From: Flaccisagitta enflata
Lineage: Eukaryota > Chaetognatha > Sagittoidea > Aphragmophora
DNA: 64,000 bases
NCBI GenBank assembly: GCA_965153355.1
Contig: OZ231126.1
Coordinates: forward strand, 69,688,001 to 69,752,000
Reading direction: 5' to 3'
In this document: positions 9,341 through 20,059 of the stretch, piece after piece
How positions within the stretch are numbered: the stretch's first letter is position 1
Layout of the letters: every line of letters starts with the position of its first letter
Made by a program: the position numbers and the translations under genes
Notes under the pieces: generated by a model
Database searches by the model: none
The model's input: only the letters and a program-made list of their open reading frames with translations
What the model was told of the DNA's origin: nothing

Positions 9341-11065
9341 CAGAGGATCATTGGTTGGTAGAGCTTCATGAAAGTGGCGAATCCAGTGGCACCTATCAAG
9401 TTGGGTCTTAAAATGTGCGCATTATCTAGGGGAATACTAATCCAGGCTTGGTTGACCCAATTTCAGGTGGGGTGATCGAATGCCACCAAAAAAACTGCCC
9501 AAAATGGCCAAAAATGGTCATTTTTGGCCATTTTTGGCCCTTTAGCCTATCTTCAACTTGAAGCAGAGCCATGAAATTTTGCATGCATATGTAGTAGACC
9601 CTAATGAAGTTGTATGTAAAAAAATTTGAAATTCTGAAAATTTTTAGGTACCTAAATTTGAAAAAAACAGGTTTTTTTCGAGTATAGGTAAAGAAAAATG
9701 ATGTGTTAACCCCTCTTAAAACTGACCGATTTGGACCAAATTTTTACTGGAGGTACATCACATCATGGACTACCTCCATGTAAAATTTCATCCAAATCGG
9801 AGCACTTTAAGTGCCAAAAATTCTTTTCGAAAATCCAAAATTGGAAAATAATGACTCTGAAAATTGTCTTTGAGCTGGTGGCATTGTCATAATACCTTCA
9901 GGGACGTATGAACCATGGGCCAAAATTCCTTGAGATGACTGTTGGTGATGCCCTAAAAAAATTTCATGACCCTGAGAGCATTTTTGGGTGTCAAATAAAA
10001 ATTCTTTGAAGACTGTTAGACCGTAAATCGGAAATTGCCAATTTTAGGCCTTTTTTCAACCTGTACCCTAGAAAAAAGTTGAAATATGGTTTTGAAATTT
10101 TGCATGCACATGCAGTAGACCCTAATTAAGTTGTATGTAAAAAATTTTGAAATTCTGAAAATTTTTAGGTACCTAAATTTGAAAAAAACAGGTTTTTTCC
10201 GAGTATAAGTAAAGAAAAATGATGTCTTAACCCCTCTTTAAAATGACCGATTTGGACCAAATTTTTACTGGAGGTACATCACATCATGGACTACCTCCAT
10301 GTAAAATTTCATCCAAATCGGAGCACTTTAAGTGCCAAAAATTCTTTTCGAAAATCCAAAATTGGAAAATAATGACTCTGAAAATTGTCTTTGAGCTGGT
10401 GGCATTGTCATAATACCTTCAGGGACGTATGAACCATGGGCCAAAATTCCTTGAGATGACTGTTGGTGATGCCCTAAAAAAATTTCATGACCCTGAGAGC
10501 ATTTTTTGGGTGTCAAATAAAAATTCTTTGAAGACTGTTAGACCGTAAATCGCGGAAATTGCCAATTTTAGGCCTTTTTTCAACCTGTACCCTAGAAAAA
10601 AGTTGAAATATGGTTTTGAAATTTTGCATGCACATGCAGTAGACCCTAATTAAGTTGTATGTAAAAAATTTTGAAATTCTGAAAATTTTTAGGTACCTAA
10701 ATTTGAAAAAAAACAGGTTTTTTCCGAGTATAAGTAAAGAAAAATGATGTCTTAACCCCTCTTTAAATGACCGATTTGGACCAAATTTTTACTGGAGGTA
10801 CATCACATCATGGACTACCTCCATGTAAAATTTCATCCAAATCGGAGCACTTTAAGTGCCAAAAATTCTTTTCGAAAATCCAAAATTGGAAAAAAATGAC
10901 TCTGAAATTTGTCTTTGAGCTGGTGGCATTGTCATAATACCTTCAGGGACGTATGAACCATGGGCCAAAATTCCTTAAGATGACTGTTGGTGATGCCCTA
11001 AAAAATTTCATGACCCTGAGAGCATTTTTGGGTGTCAAATAACAATTTTTTGAGACCATTTGACC
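9341..11065 (+). repeat. Family E repeat with three tandem units of about 522 bp
   Basis: The left end has TCCGTCAGAGGATC and TCAAGTTGGGTCTTAAAATG. The body is three near-identical units; TGCATGCA marks them at 9580, 10101 and 10625 (spacing 521 and 524 bp). Each unit holds TTTTTAGGTACCTAAATTTG, GAGGTACATCACATCATGG and CATGGGCCAAAATTCCTT. A diverged copy lies mostly in reverse at 59760-62520. The minus frame at 10328 falls in one unit and is not a gene. Confidence 0.85.
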
Positions 11066-11087
11066 ACGAAAATTGCTAAAAACAAGG

Positions 11088-11218
11088 ATGGATACACGGC
11101 AATCCAGTCGCGGATGGTTGGGCAGGAGCCAAAATGCAAAAACCGCTCAGAATAAAAAGAATGTGATGGACCGACCAACCTACCAACCACCATGGTAAGG
11201 TGTATCCGCGACTATAAA
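11088..11218 (-). repeat. Family B element with GGAT stem variant
   Basis: Read on the minus strand it starts AGTCGCGGATACACC and ends CATCCGCGACTGGATTGCCG and TGTATCCATCCTT. The arms AGTCGCGGAT (11106-11115, plus-strand reading) and ATCCGCGACT (11204-11213) are perfect complements over 10 bases. Other copies have GGAC/GTCC at this place, so both arms changed together. It lies about 180 bp past the stop codon of the CXC gene. Confidence 0.8.
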
Positions 11219-11396
11219 GCAATCATCTGCACTCTTGGTAGTCATTGATATATATAGTAAAACATGTTTTCTTATATGTTCAATATCAAAGACCAGAGCC
11301 AGGGCCACCAGCGAGGAGGTGGTGCAGGAAAAGGCCCCATCGGACAAACGGACAAACAGACAATTACTAACAGCGAACTCTCTCTATTGCTTGTGA

Positions 11397-14300
11397 TCAG
11401 TAAACTTCATCAACATCGTCAATTCCACTTGCTCCACTCTCTTCCTCCTCCTCTTCCATCTCCTCCTCGGAATCAGTATCCTCAACTGGTTTTTGAACTT
11501 CTTTGGCGAATGGATTGCAGCAATTTTCACACTCACAAAAGGAAGTGCAGTTTGTTTTACTGTTGCAGCAGGCGCACCTTCCATTTTTGCACTGAGATTT
11601 TTTGCAACGGCACTTTTTCATGACATGGTCATAAACATTTGCTTGTTTCTGCATGTTTTCTTTGGTTTCTGGGATAGGTCTCAGGCCCTTGGTGGTTTCT
11701 TCCCAGCCATGAGACAGGGGATCTGGTACCTTGATTTGAGGTTTTGTGGCTTGCATCCAAATTTTTAGTTGGAATGACAAATTCTTCCCCCTGAAAACCA
11801 AGCATTCCTTGCTTGGTATCACGGTATTGTTTTCAAGGGTGTACATCCAAAGCTCTTGTCTTGCATCAGCTAGTGACTCCTCCAGAATCGCATTTCTTCC
11901 AATGAGTTCAAGAGGTTTCCTTTTTATTTTGTTCACATACTTTTTCTTGAACAAAGCCAAAATGAATCTGATGTACACCTCATAGTTGGTGGCGTTTTCC
12001 TGGCCAAGACACTGGATTCCCTCATCTTTGTCAAAAAGGATTTCAGAGAAGTCAATACATGCTTTAAGAATCCATGCTGGCCCAAAATTTCTTGGTGAGC
12101 ACAAAATATCTGAGCCAATCAAAGGGTGAATAAGTCCAAAGAATTGAGGAAGAGAAATGTCCCCTTTCTGCTTAAGGACCATGAGATATTGATCTTTATC
12201 CTCATTCATTGCTTCAACCAAGGCATTGATGTCAATTACTTTTGATTGATCAGACTGGTCAAGTAGTACTTTCCTTTCAGAGAAGTGGTGAACATTAAGA
12301 AGAAGAATTGAAAGGATGTCAGTATCAGCTGCAACCAGCTGAAGTACTGGCTTTGAGGTCCATTTTGCATGTGCAAAAATACGGGTGTCAGCTTCTTCAT
12401 GGTTGCAGTAGAGCTCATCTATGACAGAGATGCTTCCTTTTTCAACCTTGAAAGTTTTATTTTCTGGCATGCAACCCCCAATGATGATGGATGTTTGATC
12501 TTCTAGAGTGTCTTTCAACTTGAAGATGCTTTCACCAATGAATTGAACAAGTTTCTTTTTGTCCGCCCTGTTGGCCAAAAATCCTGGCCATTGTGCACCT
12601 TTGCACGGGATCTTGGTATTGCGATCTATCTTCTCTTCCTTGAGTGGAGGTGCTTGTTTTTTCTTGCCATCCCTCTCATCTTGAACCTTTTTTTTCAGAT
12701 TGAATCCCCAGATGCTTGGTTGATCAAAGGTGACATGGATTTCTGAGCACTCTTGAAAATACTTGGTCACCTTTCTTTTCAGAAGAAAGTCAACATAGTC
12801 ACCAAATGTTTTCAATCCAAGTATAGGAGCAAGAAACAGACAGGGCATTCCATCAATTATCACGGCTTTCTCAGATTTCCAAGTCCGACCCTGGTAAAAA
12901 AAAGACTGCTCACCATATCTCTTCAGCAAAACTGATTTGTAGGTACTTTTGGCAGTATTGGTGTTTGCATTGCCTTCACCATCAAACAAAAGTGGGGGAA
13001 ACTTGGCAACTCCCAGTCCTGGAAGACTCTGTATGTTCTCTCCTTGTTGCTGTTTCAGGTTGTTTATCATGAGATTGGTTATCAATCGACTCTCCATACT
13101 CTCTTTCTTCTTCCCTTTTCCCTTTGGTGGTGTCTTAACTATTGGGGGCAGAGCTGGGATAGCTTTCCTCTTCAACGGTGCTCTGTCGTAGGAGGAAGTT
13201 TTAAGAATTTGTTGATCAACAACTGCCTCAGCTGTTTCCCTGCTCAATTTGTGTCGAGAAAGAAACTGCTTTGCCTGATCTTTGTGGACTGGCTCCATGG
13301 CACCTGGTTGTATGAGGGCACGTCCTTCTTGAACAACAAAACTTTTGTGTTTTACCAAGTGACTCTGAAAGATGCTCAAGTATTTTGTGTCTTCCTTCAA
13401 CTTTGCCTTGCTGATCATTGGCTCAGACTTGATAGTTGAGGGGAAGAACTGTTTTTGCAGGTTGTCTTGATTTTGGCTTATGATAGGTGCTGACTTACAC
13501 ATGATCTCAACATTGGCAGGAGTTGGATGAACAGGATGGTAGTGTGCCAAACCAAGGCTTATCACTCTTTCATGTGCTTCATCACGTGCCAGGCTCACTC
13601 CACTGCGTCCTCCCAATTCATTAGCACCGGGGGACTTTTCAAAGCACTTAAGATCAAACGGGTCCCACAAAGCTACTTCCCGTAGCTGTTCCTTCAGAAT
13701 GTGTTTGTATAACACCTGCGCACTGCTGAACACACGCTCAAACATCATTTTCCCAACCATTTGTTGTGCTTTGAAATCATTAAACCTCATGGAAAGGTAA
13801 CCATAAACATAAACCATCAAATCATTGAGCATGTTGTTGTTGAGACAATAAACTTGATCTTTTGCACTTGCAAGTTTTTCAAAATGAGTAAGAAGCGGCA
13901 ATATTTCCTTCATGAAGAAATCTTGCAACTCTTGCTGATTCTTTGCTATCTCCTCCCTGTTCTCAGATCCAAAGGCTGTGTGAGGCTGTTCTTCTGTATC
14001 AGATTCTGCTTCACTTTCGCTGACATCCTCAGAGGGTGGTCTTTGATCAGCATGCTTGGGACTTGGTTCCATGTCTTTTGATAGAACCTCATCAGCATCA
14101 TCATCATCATCATCTTCATCATCTTCCTCCGCAACATAATCTGCATCATATTCATCTCCATCAGCAGCATTTCCATCAGCAGCATCTCCATCAGCAGTGT
14201 CTCCATCAGAATCATCTATCTCAGCAGCATCTTCTTCAGAGGATTCATTTGCAGAACTTCCAGAACCACAAGTTTCTGCTGCATGCTCTTCAGTAGGACT

Positions 14301-15385
14301 TTCAGGCAAAAATGGAAGGGGGCTTGAATCAGGCACCTCATTAAAATCTTTCTGCTTTGGATCTGTTGAATCAGTTTCCGTGGAAGTCTTGAACAGTTCC
14401 TTGGAAGCTTTGGGTACCACAACGGGTGACGATGCAACTTGAACCTTGCGCAAGAATGTTTTTATTTTCCCTTCAAACTCAGTCAGCTTTTGTTCACCCT
14501 TCATTCGATCAACTTCAGACAGCAGCTTCACCTCATTTTCTTGTAGGTTGTTGTTGACATGCCTCTTGAAAGATTTCCACTGCTCACGCATAAGTGCTTC
14601 GGCCATGAGAAGAGCAAGCCTGTTACTGTGAGACCAGTCTGGTGTGACTCGCATAATTCTCTCCATTCTAGATCCTGGCTCTGCTTCTTCAAGCATAAGT
14701 TCAACACCAGCGGTTCTGTAGATCTTGAAGAACTGGAGGAGATAGTTGACCAAGGCATGCCAATAGCCGTAATAAAAACGGAAGTGGCTGAAGAGTATGC
14801 CATAGTCTTCCCTGATTTTGTAAAGGACATTGAGTTCAACGGCGTCTGCCGTTATCACAATAGTTTTCATTTTCTTTCCATGTATGAAGATCTTTGTAAG
14901 GAGCTGCATGACATGCAATAGAACTTTCTTGGAGTTGGGCACACCTTTCACCACCAGCAAGTACACAAAAACACTGGCCTCCACCTCAGCATATTGGATC
15001 CTCAAATGATCGCGTAATCCTGGAAAAATGAGCTCAGTGGTATTTTCTTCTGGAGTCCTCTCGGATAACTCTAGTCGCAAGTTTGCATGAACATGAGCCA
15101 TTGTTTTGTACTTTGCTTCACATTCCAAATCATCTAAGGATTCCATAAGGAAATGAGACTTAAGTAGTGTATTTTCACTTCGAAGTTGTGGAGGGGTCTC
15201 TTGTGGGACCGTGTAATCATCTATATCCTCATGCTCAAGAATGATTTTCCCATGCGGTCGATCAACTCGTGGTGTGATATGTGGAGTGCCACCACTTGGT
15301 GCAAGAATTCTATTGGTTCTTGGAGTGCCAAATAAGGGATTTTCTTCATCACCCGCTTCCATCTGTGAGATTTGCTTAGATGTTT
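11397..15385 (-). CDS. CXC-domain protein with FEN/XPG-like nuclease motifs, exon 3
   Basis: Main exon of a large protein I cannot name. Residue numbers count from the codon at 15446. An acidic Asp/Glu-rich linker lies at about 400-455 and a Lys-rich linker at 760-785. From about 860 to 1115 a series of motifs is ordered as in FEN/XPG-type PIN-fold nucleases: VIIDGM (862), VTFDQPS (905), GFLANRADKKK (955), HEEADTR (1016), AADTDIL (1039) and LIGSDIL (1109); their acidic residues are the usual metal ligands of that fold. At 1279-1312 CRCKKSQCKNGRCAC and CTSFCECENCCNP form a Tesmin/TSO1-like CXC zinc domain, a known DNA-binding fold. A Glu-rich tail precedes the TGA stop. I recall similar uncharacterised proteins from marine invertebrates and fish. 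A nuclear DNA-processing or transposon-derived role is inference. Alternative: a disabled element, given the TAA just upstream at 15447-15449. Confidence 0.75.
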
Positions 15386-15457
15386 CTGAAAGTGCTTCAC
15401 CCTCACCAGTTACTTCAACAAGCACTTCAGGTACACTCTGGTCCACTTAGGCCTCAC
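15386..15457 (-). other. Candidate 72-nt intron containing the only in-frame stop
   Basis: On the minus strand the exon ends AACTG and the intron begins GTGAGG, a strong donor; it ends CACTTTCAG before AAACATC. Its 72 nt keep the frame, joining ACT-G to AA as Thr-Glu, and remove the single TAA (15447-15449) that separates two otherwise continuous frames. The sequence is otherwise open and reads like protein, so it could instead be retained, or the TAA could be a nonsense mutation, readthrough site or sequencing error. Confidence 0.6.
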
Positions 15458-17577
15458 CAGTTGAAGCCATGGGTGATGTGAAGTTGGCAATTGGATCATC
15501 ATTCACAGCTACAGTGTCATCTTCAGTGATGATAAGTTGGTTGGGAAACATGGCAGCAAATTCTTCCTCACAGAAATCCTGAAGCTGATGACTTGTTTCA
15601 TCAGGATCTGACTGATTCAAGGGAATTTTCATGTCAGGGTCATTGGGAAGTGATTGGATGACACCTCCTGCTAGATATTGATGCAGTCGAACTTTCACTC
15701 CATGCTGAACCTGGAATTCTTTATTATCCAGATGGACAGAGGCGTGAGTACCTTCAATGAGACCATAGGGATGCCCTTCCATCAGTTGCTCTTGATTGAG
15801 GGCAGCAATACTCTCCTTGTAGTTTCGCAATTTTCGGTCTGTTGCAGCAATGCCTAGAGCAGCGAATATATTCCTTTTGCGTTGTTTTGAGCGGTGATCC
15901 AAGACTTCTGCCATGGCAATAGCCCAAGGATAGATGTTGTTCTTGTTGAATTTGTGGAGAACAGTGAATATGAGATTGACAACTGAAGAGTAGAACTCTG
16001 TTGACAACTGTTCAGAGAAAAAATGCTTTTCTGAAGTCACAAGACCTTCAGTAAACATAGTGGCAACAGGTGATTTTCTTGGTATGCAAAGTGCAACAAA
16101 AAAGTTCCACAATCTGGCTGGTAGAGGTGCAATGATGACTCTTTTGTTTACTTGGTCCAGTGTTCTTACTCTTGCTGGTTTGCCGTAGATAAAATCTGTG
16201 AGCCTCAAGTTAGTGAGTAAAAGAGGGTAGCGCGCATAGATTTCACAAAATTTTCCTCCCTCGAACAAATCATCCCTTAACAACGACAAAGCATTGAAGA
16301 GAATGGTTTTTTCAGATGATAACACTGCCTTCAGCTGGAATCCACAAGTTTCTGCCAAGGAACTGTTAGAATGGGGCGACCTATCAAACTGGCCACGCAA
16401 CTCATGCATGTAGGCGGTGACAAAGTTCACATCCTTGTGGTAGTACATTGTGTCATTTTCATGTGAGAGATATTGTATACCATTCTGTTCTGCCCATTTT
16501 GTTACCCGATGTCTAAACCATCTGCGTCCATTTTCATGAAAGTCTGGGTCAGCATTCATGAGAAATTCATCGGTGAACATTTTGAACATGGCCTTGAAAA
16601 TCATGGGCTGTTTTTCTTCCTGCATTTCCTTCAGCAGCACATCAAAGAACTCTTGAAGGGCATGTTCTTTATCTTCATATTTTTGTATATCCTCCTCAGA
16701 AATGGGCTGTTGGGATTGTTCTTGCAGTTTATGGATCTTTTTTTCAAGGGCTCTCTTACAAAATTGATGCAAAAACTGAGGTTCTTCTTCATTGAACTCA
16801 ATCCCACCTTGCTTCAAAAGCACTTTTTCATTATTGCCACAAACTTTGAAGCCACGGCACTCTCCAGATCTCCTTTTTTTCCTACCAAAAATGGTTAATT
16901 GACACAGACAACATAATGTTGCAGGTGTGAACTGTGGTATAACTTCATCAGGTGGTTGAGATTCTGCAACTACTGGGTCAGATGATGTTGCTTCCATTAT
17001 AGGTTCTTCACTTAGTCCAGGTGGATTTTCTTTTAGTCCAGATGGCCCTGGTTGTGGAGTGTCAGTAGCTGTTCTTCTTTCTCCATCGTACTTCCTTTTA
17101 AGATATCTGTAGCATGGATCACATACTCGAGAATCTCTTGTCAGATAATGTTGTCCACGTTTTGGGGATGGAAGTCCTTCAATCCTAAGAGACTTGGTCA
17201 AGTACTCTTGCATTTCTCTAGATTGTTGATCAACAGAAAACATTTTTGTGAAGTCTGGTTTCTCTGCGGGTTTACCACGGCATGGACACAAGTCACAAAG
17301 TTTCTTTTCAGGTTTTCCTGTGGAATCAGAGCCTTTTGTGCGTTTTTTAGGGGCAAGCCCCTCGCCAGCTTTCCTCTTGCCAGCCTTTACCAAATCTTCA
17401 ACAATAACCTCTGGTTGACTTGGGATCTCATCAACTTCAATACATGCTGTTGTGCCAGGGCCACACTGGCCACTGCCAGGGCGTAACTGGTCATTTCTTT
17501 TAATTTGTTCGCTTGATGCAGGGTTGTGATTCACTATTCCAGGTTCAACACAACAGTTGGAAGAAAGTTGAGGTATG
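15458..17577 (-). CDS. CXC-domain protein, exon 2 (zinc-finger-like N-terminal half)
   Basis: About 707 codons in frame with both neighbouring exons. Near the start a Lys/Arg-rich segment (KAGKRKAG, PKKRTKG) could be a nuclear signal. Then come CDLCPCRG and, about 55 residues later, VCDPCYRYLKRKY, a likely paired-cysteine zinc site. A second cluster has CCLCQLTIFGRKK, ECRGFKVCG and LHQFCKRAL. Pro/Glu-rich linkers separate the clusters. The C-terminal part (AALGIAATDRKLRNYKES, GLIEGTHASVHLDNK) is globular-looking but I do not recognise it. The start is set by the acceptor CCTTTTTTAG just before CATACCTCAAC; the apparent reading frame beyond 17577 is intron, with a membrane-like composition unlike the rest. 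Confidence 0.7.
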
Positions 17578-17680
17578 CTAAAAAAGGTAAAAGGAATTTT
17601 TTTTTCTGTGATGCTCCAAAAAATTTTACAAGTACAGAGAGATATTTTTGTAGTTAATGAAAGAATTAAACAAGGTAAAC
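17578..17680 (-). other. 103-nt intron
   Basis: On the minus strand GACAG is followed by GTTTACC (donor), and TTTTACCTTTTTTAG ends the intron. Removing it joins AG to C (Ser) and connects a Glu/Asp-rich segment (FLHDDEFGDAKKSD) to IPQLSSNCC. Its length is not a multiple of three, so the two frames agree only if it is spliced. Confidence 0.75.
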
Positions 17681-17751
17681 CTGTCAGATTTCTTTGCATC
17701 TCCAAACTCATCGTCATGTAAGAATGCTTCATTCAGTATGCCTGACTCCAT
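17681..17751 (-). CDS. CXC-domain protein, first recognised exon
   Basis: It encodes MESGILNEAFLHDDEFG and a short continuation to the donor at 17680. The ATG at 17751 is the first in-frame start. The frame is open further upstream through a possible acceptor (GATAACAG ending at 17765), so this could be an internal exon with the true start further up. With the two downstream exons it gives a coding length of 6,180 nt. Confidence 0.55.
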
Positions 17752-17819
17752 GCAGACTTCATCCCTGTTATCAAAAAAGCTAAGTGATCATTCCACCCTG
17801 TAATCTAAAGTGAAATAAA

Positions 17820-18032
17820 ACCCCGGAGGTTGCTTGGGATTGCTTGGGGTTGCTCAGGGTTGAACCCCAGGTAAACCCCAAACAAACCATGCTCGGGGTT
17901 TGTTTAGGGTTGCTTGGGGTTTGCTCGGGGTTGACAGAAAACCTTCAATTATTTACTAGTGACAATTCTGATCCAACCCCGAGCAACCCTGAGCAACCCC
18001 GGGGTTGCTCGGGGTTGGCTCGGGGTTTAATC
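17820..18032. repeat. GGGGTTGCTC minisatellite, part inverted
   Basis: Irregular copies of GGGGTTGCTCGGGGTTG on the plus strand alternate with CAACCCCGAGCAACCC on the other, giving potential hairpins and G-quadruplex runs. It lies just 5' of the first recognised exon of the CXC gene. The plus-strand frame across it is not a gene. Confidence 0.75.
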
Positions 18033-18070
18033 TCATGTTTTTCTGTTATAGATTACAAGGTGCATTCCTA

Positions 18071-18618
18071 CAGGGTCATCAGCCTGAGATGCTGGATTCT
18101 GCTAAGCTTTTACTCAGAGATGCCATATATCCTGGATTTCATACTGATTGTCTCTAAAAGAGCATAAATTGACGTTTTTTATATCAAAATTTCATCAAAA
18201 TCGGTTAAGTAGTTTAGATTTTACAAGTCTTTGAAGTAAAAACCAATTTTCCCTGGCAGAATTTTCAATAAAAATTGTGAGGGAGAACATTTTCAAATTT
18301 CTCTGTTTTTTACACATTTTGAGCCGGAATGGTCTAGTATGAGAAAAAAATTGATGCAGTTTCAAAAATTTGTCAAATCATCTTTTATTTAGGACTAATC
18401 TCATGATTCTGGCTCAATGAAAAAACCGAAGTGGCAAAGAGGAAGTTTTTCACTTAAATACATGAAAAATCTAAACAACTTGACCAATTTTTTTGAAATT
18501 TAAAAAAAAAAAAACGTCAACCTATGCTCTATGAGAGACAATAAGTTTGAAATCCGTGATATTTGGCATCTCAGAGTAAAAGCTTAACATTATCCGGCAT
18601 CTCAGGCTGACAACCCGG
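18071..18618. mobile_element. TA-flanked foldback element, 548 bp
   Basis: The left end CAGGGTCATCAGCCTGAGAT pairs with the right end, which reads CCGGGTTGTCAGCCTGAGAT in complement. The next blocks also pair (AGCTTTTACTCAGAGATGCC against GGCATCTCAGAGTAAAAGCT). TA sits outside each end (18069-18070, 18619-18620). No ORF; probable MITE. Confidence 0.75.
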
Positions 18619-18621
18619 TAG

Positions 18622-19680
18622 TTTTTTTATGCGCCAAGGCACTTTTTCATCCAGGTGTTTGTCAGTCACCTGGTTGGTCTGTTTGTCAAGCTTTGACAAT
18701 CCATCTGTCACACATATTGGCCTACTTGGCCATGTTTCCAACTTCAAGGTGTAGATTTTCCTTAGACAAATGAATAGTACCTGTTTTCCAATCCATTACA
18801 CTTTGCGCATTGGCGTTTCTTTCGAAATTTTGCACGCATGAACATGAACAATTGAAAGATGACGAATAATGCGAGCCATGCAATTGAAACATTGGCTGCA
18901 ACTTCCAAGATGCGTTCATTACAAACAGATTGGCTAATGGCTGCTACTTGCAGTGCAAGTTTCTCGAGGCGATCCTTACAAGCAAACATTTTTTGGGCGA
19001 TCCTTACAAACAATCATTTTTTGGGCAAAATCAGGAAATGAATTGACGAAGCGGTTTTTTAAATGGAGCAAAAGAATATCCGGGGGGTGGAAAAAAAGTC
19101 AGGCTGGGCCAAGGAGGAGAGAGACACAGACTTTCAAGTCGGGAGGGTCCATGCTAAGAAACAGACGCGCTTTGGAAAAAAAATGAACCGGCGTATTCTA
19201 ACCCCAGACCAATGCCTAATGCTCAGGCAAAGTTGTTTTTTATCAATTTAAATTTTTTGCACAAAAAATGACTAAGTTGATTTTCTCACTTTTTACGGAT
19301 GAGCCATAACTCGCATGTTTCTTCGTCGACTGAATTTAAATCTTCAGGATTGACAGACGGTCCGACAGTCCTTTCGTGGTTGTTGTTGTTTAATTTCGGA
19401 ACATTCGTTGAGACGCTTCGTGAAATCATATGATCTTTTCAGGGTTGAGCAGGTATGCGCAGGCGATCATTCTATGACGTTTAAGGTCCATTCCGTAGTC
19501 CGTTGAGAAAACAAAACTTAATTTTTGCGTCCAGGTGCGTCCCGCTGTTTTTGAACACTTTATTTTTTTTCTCGAGTCGTGTTCGCCGGACCTTTCTTGA
19601 AGTCATCATAATCAGTATTGAAATTTTATTTGCTCATAATCTTACATCCTCAAGCTAAGAAATGAGATCTGACGTCATTT
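18622..19680. other. Intergenic, no gene seen
   Basis: Mixed sequence with a small local duplication (TTTTTTGGGCGATCCTTACA near 18990 and again TTTTTTGGGC near 19017). Short frames on both strands have no domain signal or splice context. Confidence 0.4.
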
Positions 19681-19683
19681 TTT

Positions 19684-19905
19684 AGTCGCTGACTAAGCGA
19701 CTCTATAAGAGGCTGTGTCCGTAGGAAGGTTGGTAACGCGAAATTTTGGATGTCGCGAGATTGGCTGAAATGTTGATTCCAGAGCATTACGGCCACATAA
19801 TAGCCCCGCCCACTGCCACACTGCTCCTGCTCACCCATATTATTGCCCCTGCCCACTCACCAGCGACTACTTATTGGCCATGTATCCGGCCTTGTTCACT
19901 GTGGA
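19684..19905 (+). repeat. Family B element with GTCGCTG stem variant
   Basis: The first arm AGTCGCTG (19684-19691) has a near partner AGCGACT (19696-19702) and a distal partner CAGCGACT (19861-19868), an exact complement. It ends TATTGGCCATGTATCCGGCC and TTGTT. A further copy where the base changed in the stem is changed in both partners. Confidence 0.8.
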
Positions 19906-20059
19906 TTCTACTCTGTCGTGAGCATCTCTTTCTGATCAGTCAATCAAATTGGTATTCAATAATCTTCATCGGCTCGGTTCGGTTACAAACGAACAAACAG
20001 AAGCAGTTGAAAAAAGCAAGGGGTAATGAACAGGGAGAAAAATCTAACTGCAAGAAGTA

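Noticed and set aside
15444-15446. GTG as the start codon of the downstream frame
   Set aside because: Non-ATG starts are rare in animals, and the GTG merely follows the in-frame TAA. The candidate intron explains the break better; the first internal ATG would be about 28 codons later.
15447-15449. Reassigned TAA (variant genetic code)
   Set aside because: Only one in-frame TAA occurs in about 2,080 codons, and glutamines elsewhere in the gene are numerous and encoded without it.
11264-17486. Numerous plus- and minus-strand frames overlapping the CXC gene
   Set aside because: Antisense or out-of-frame shadows without motifs.
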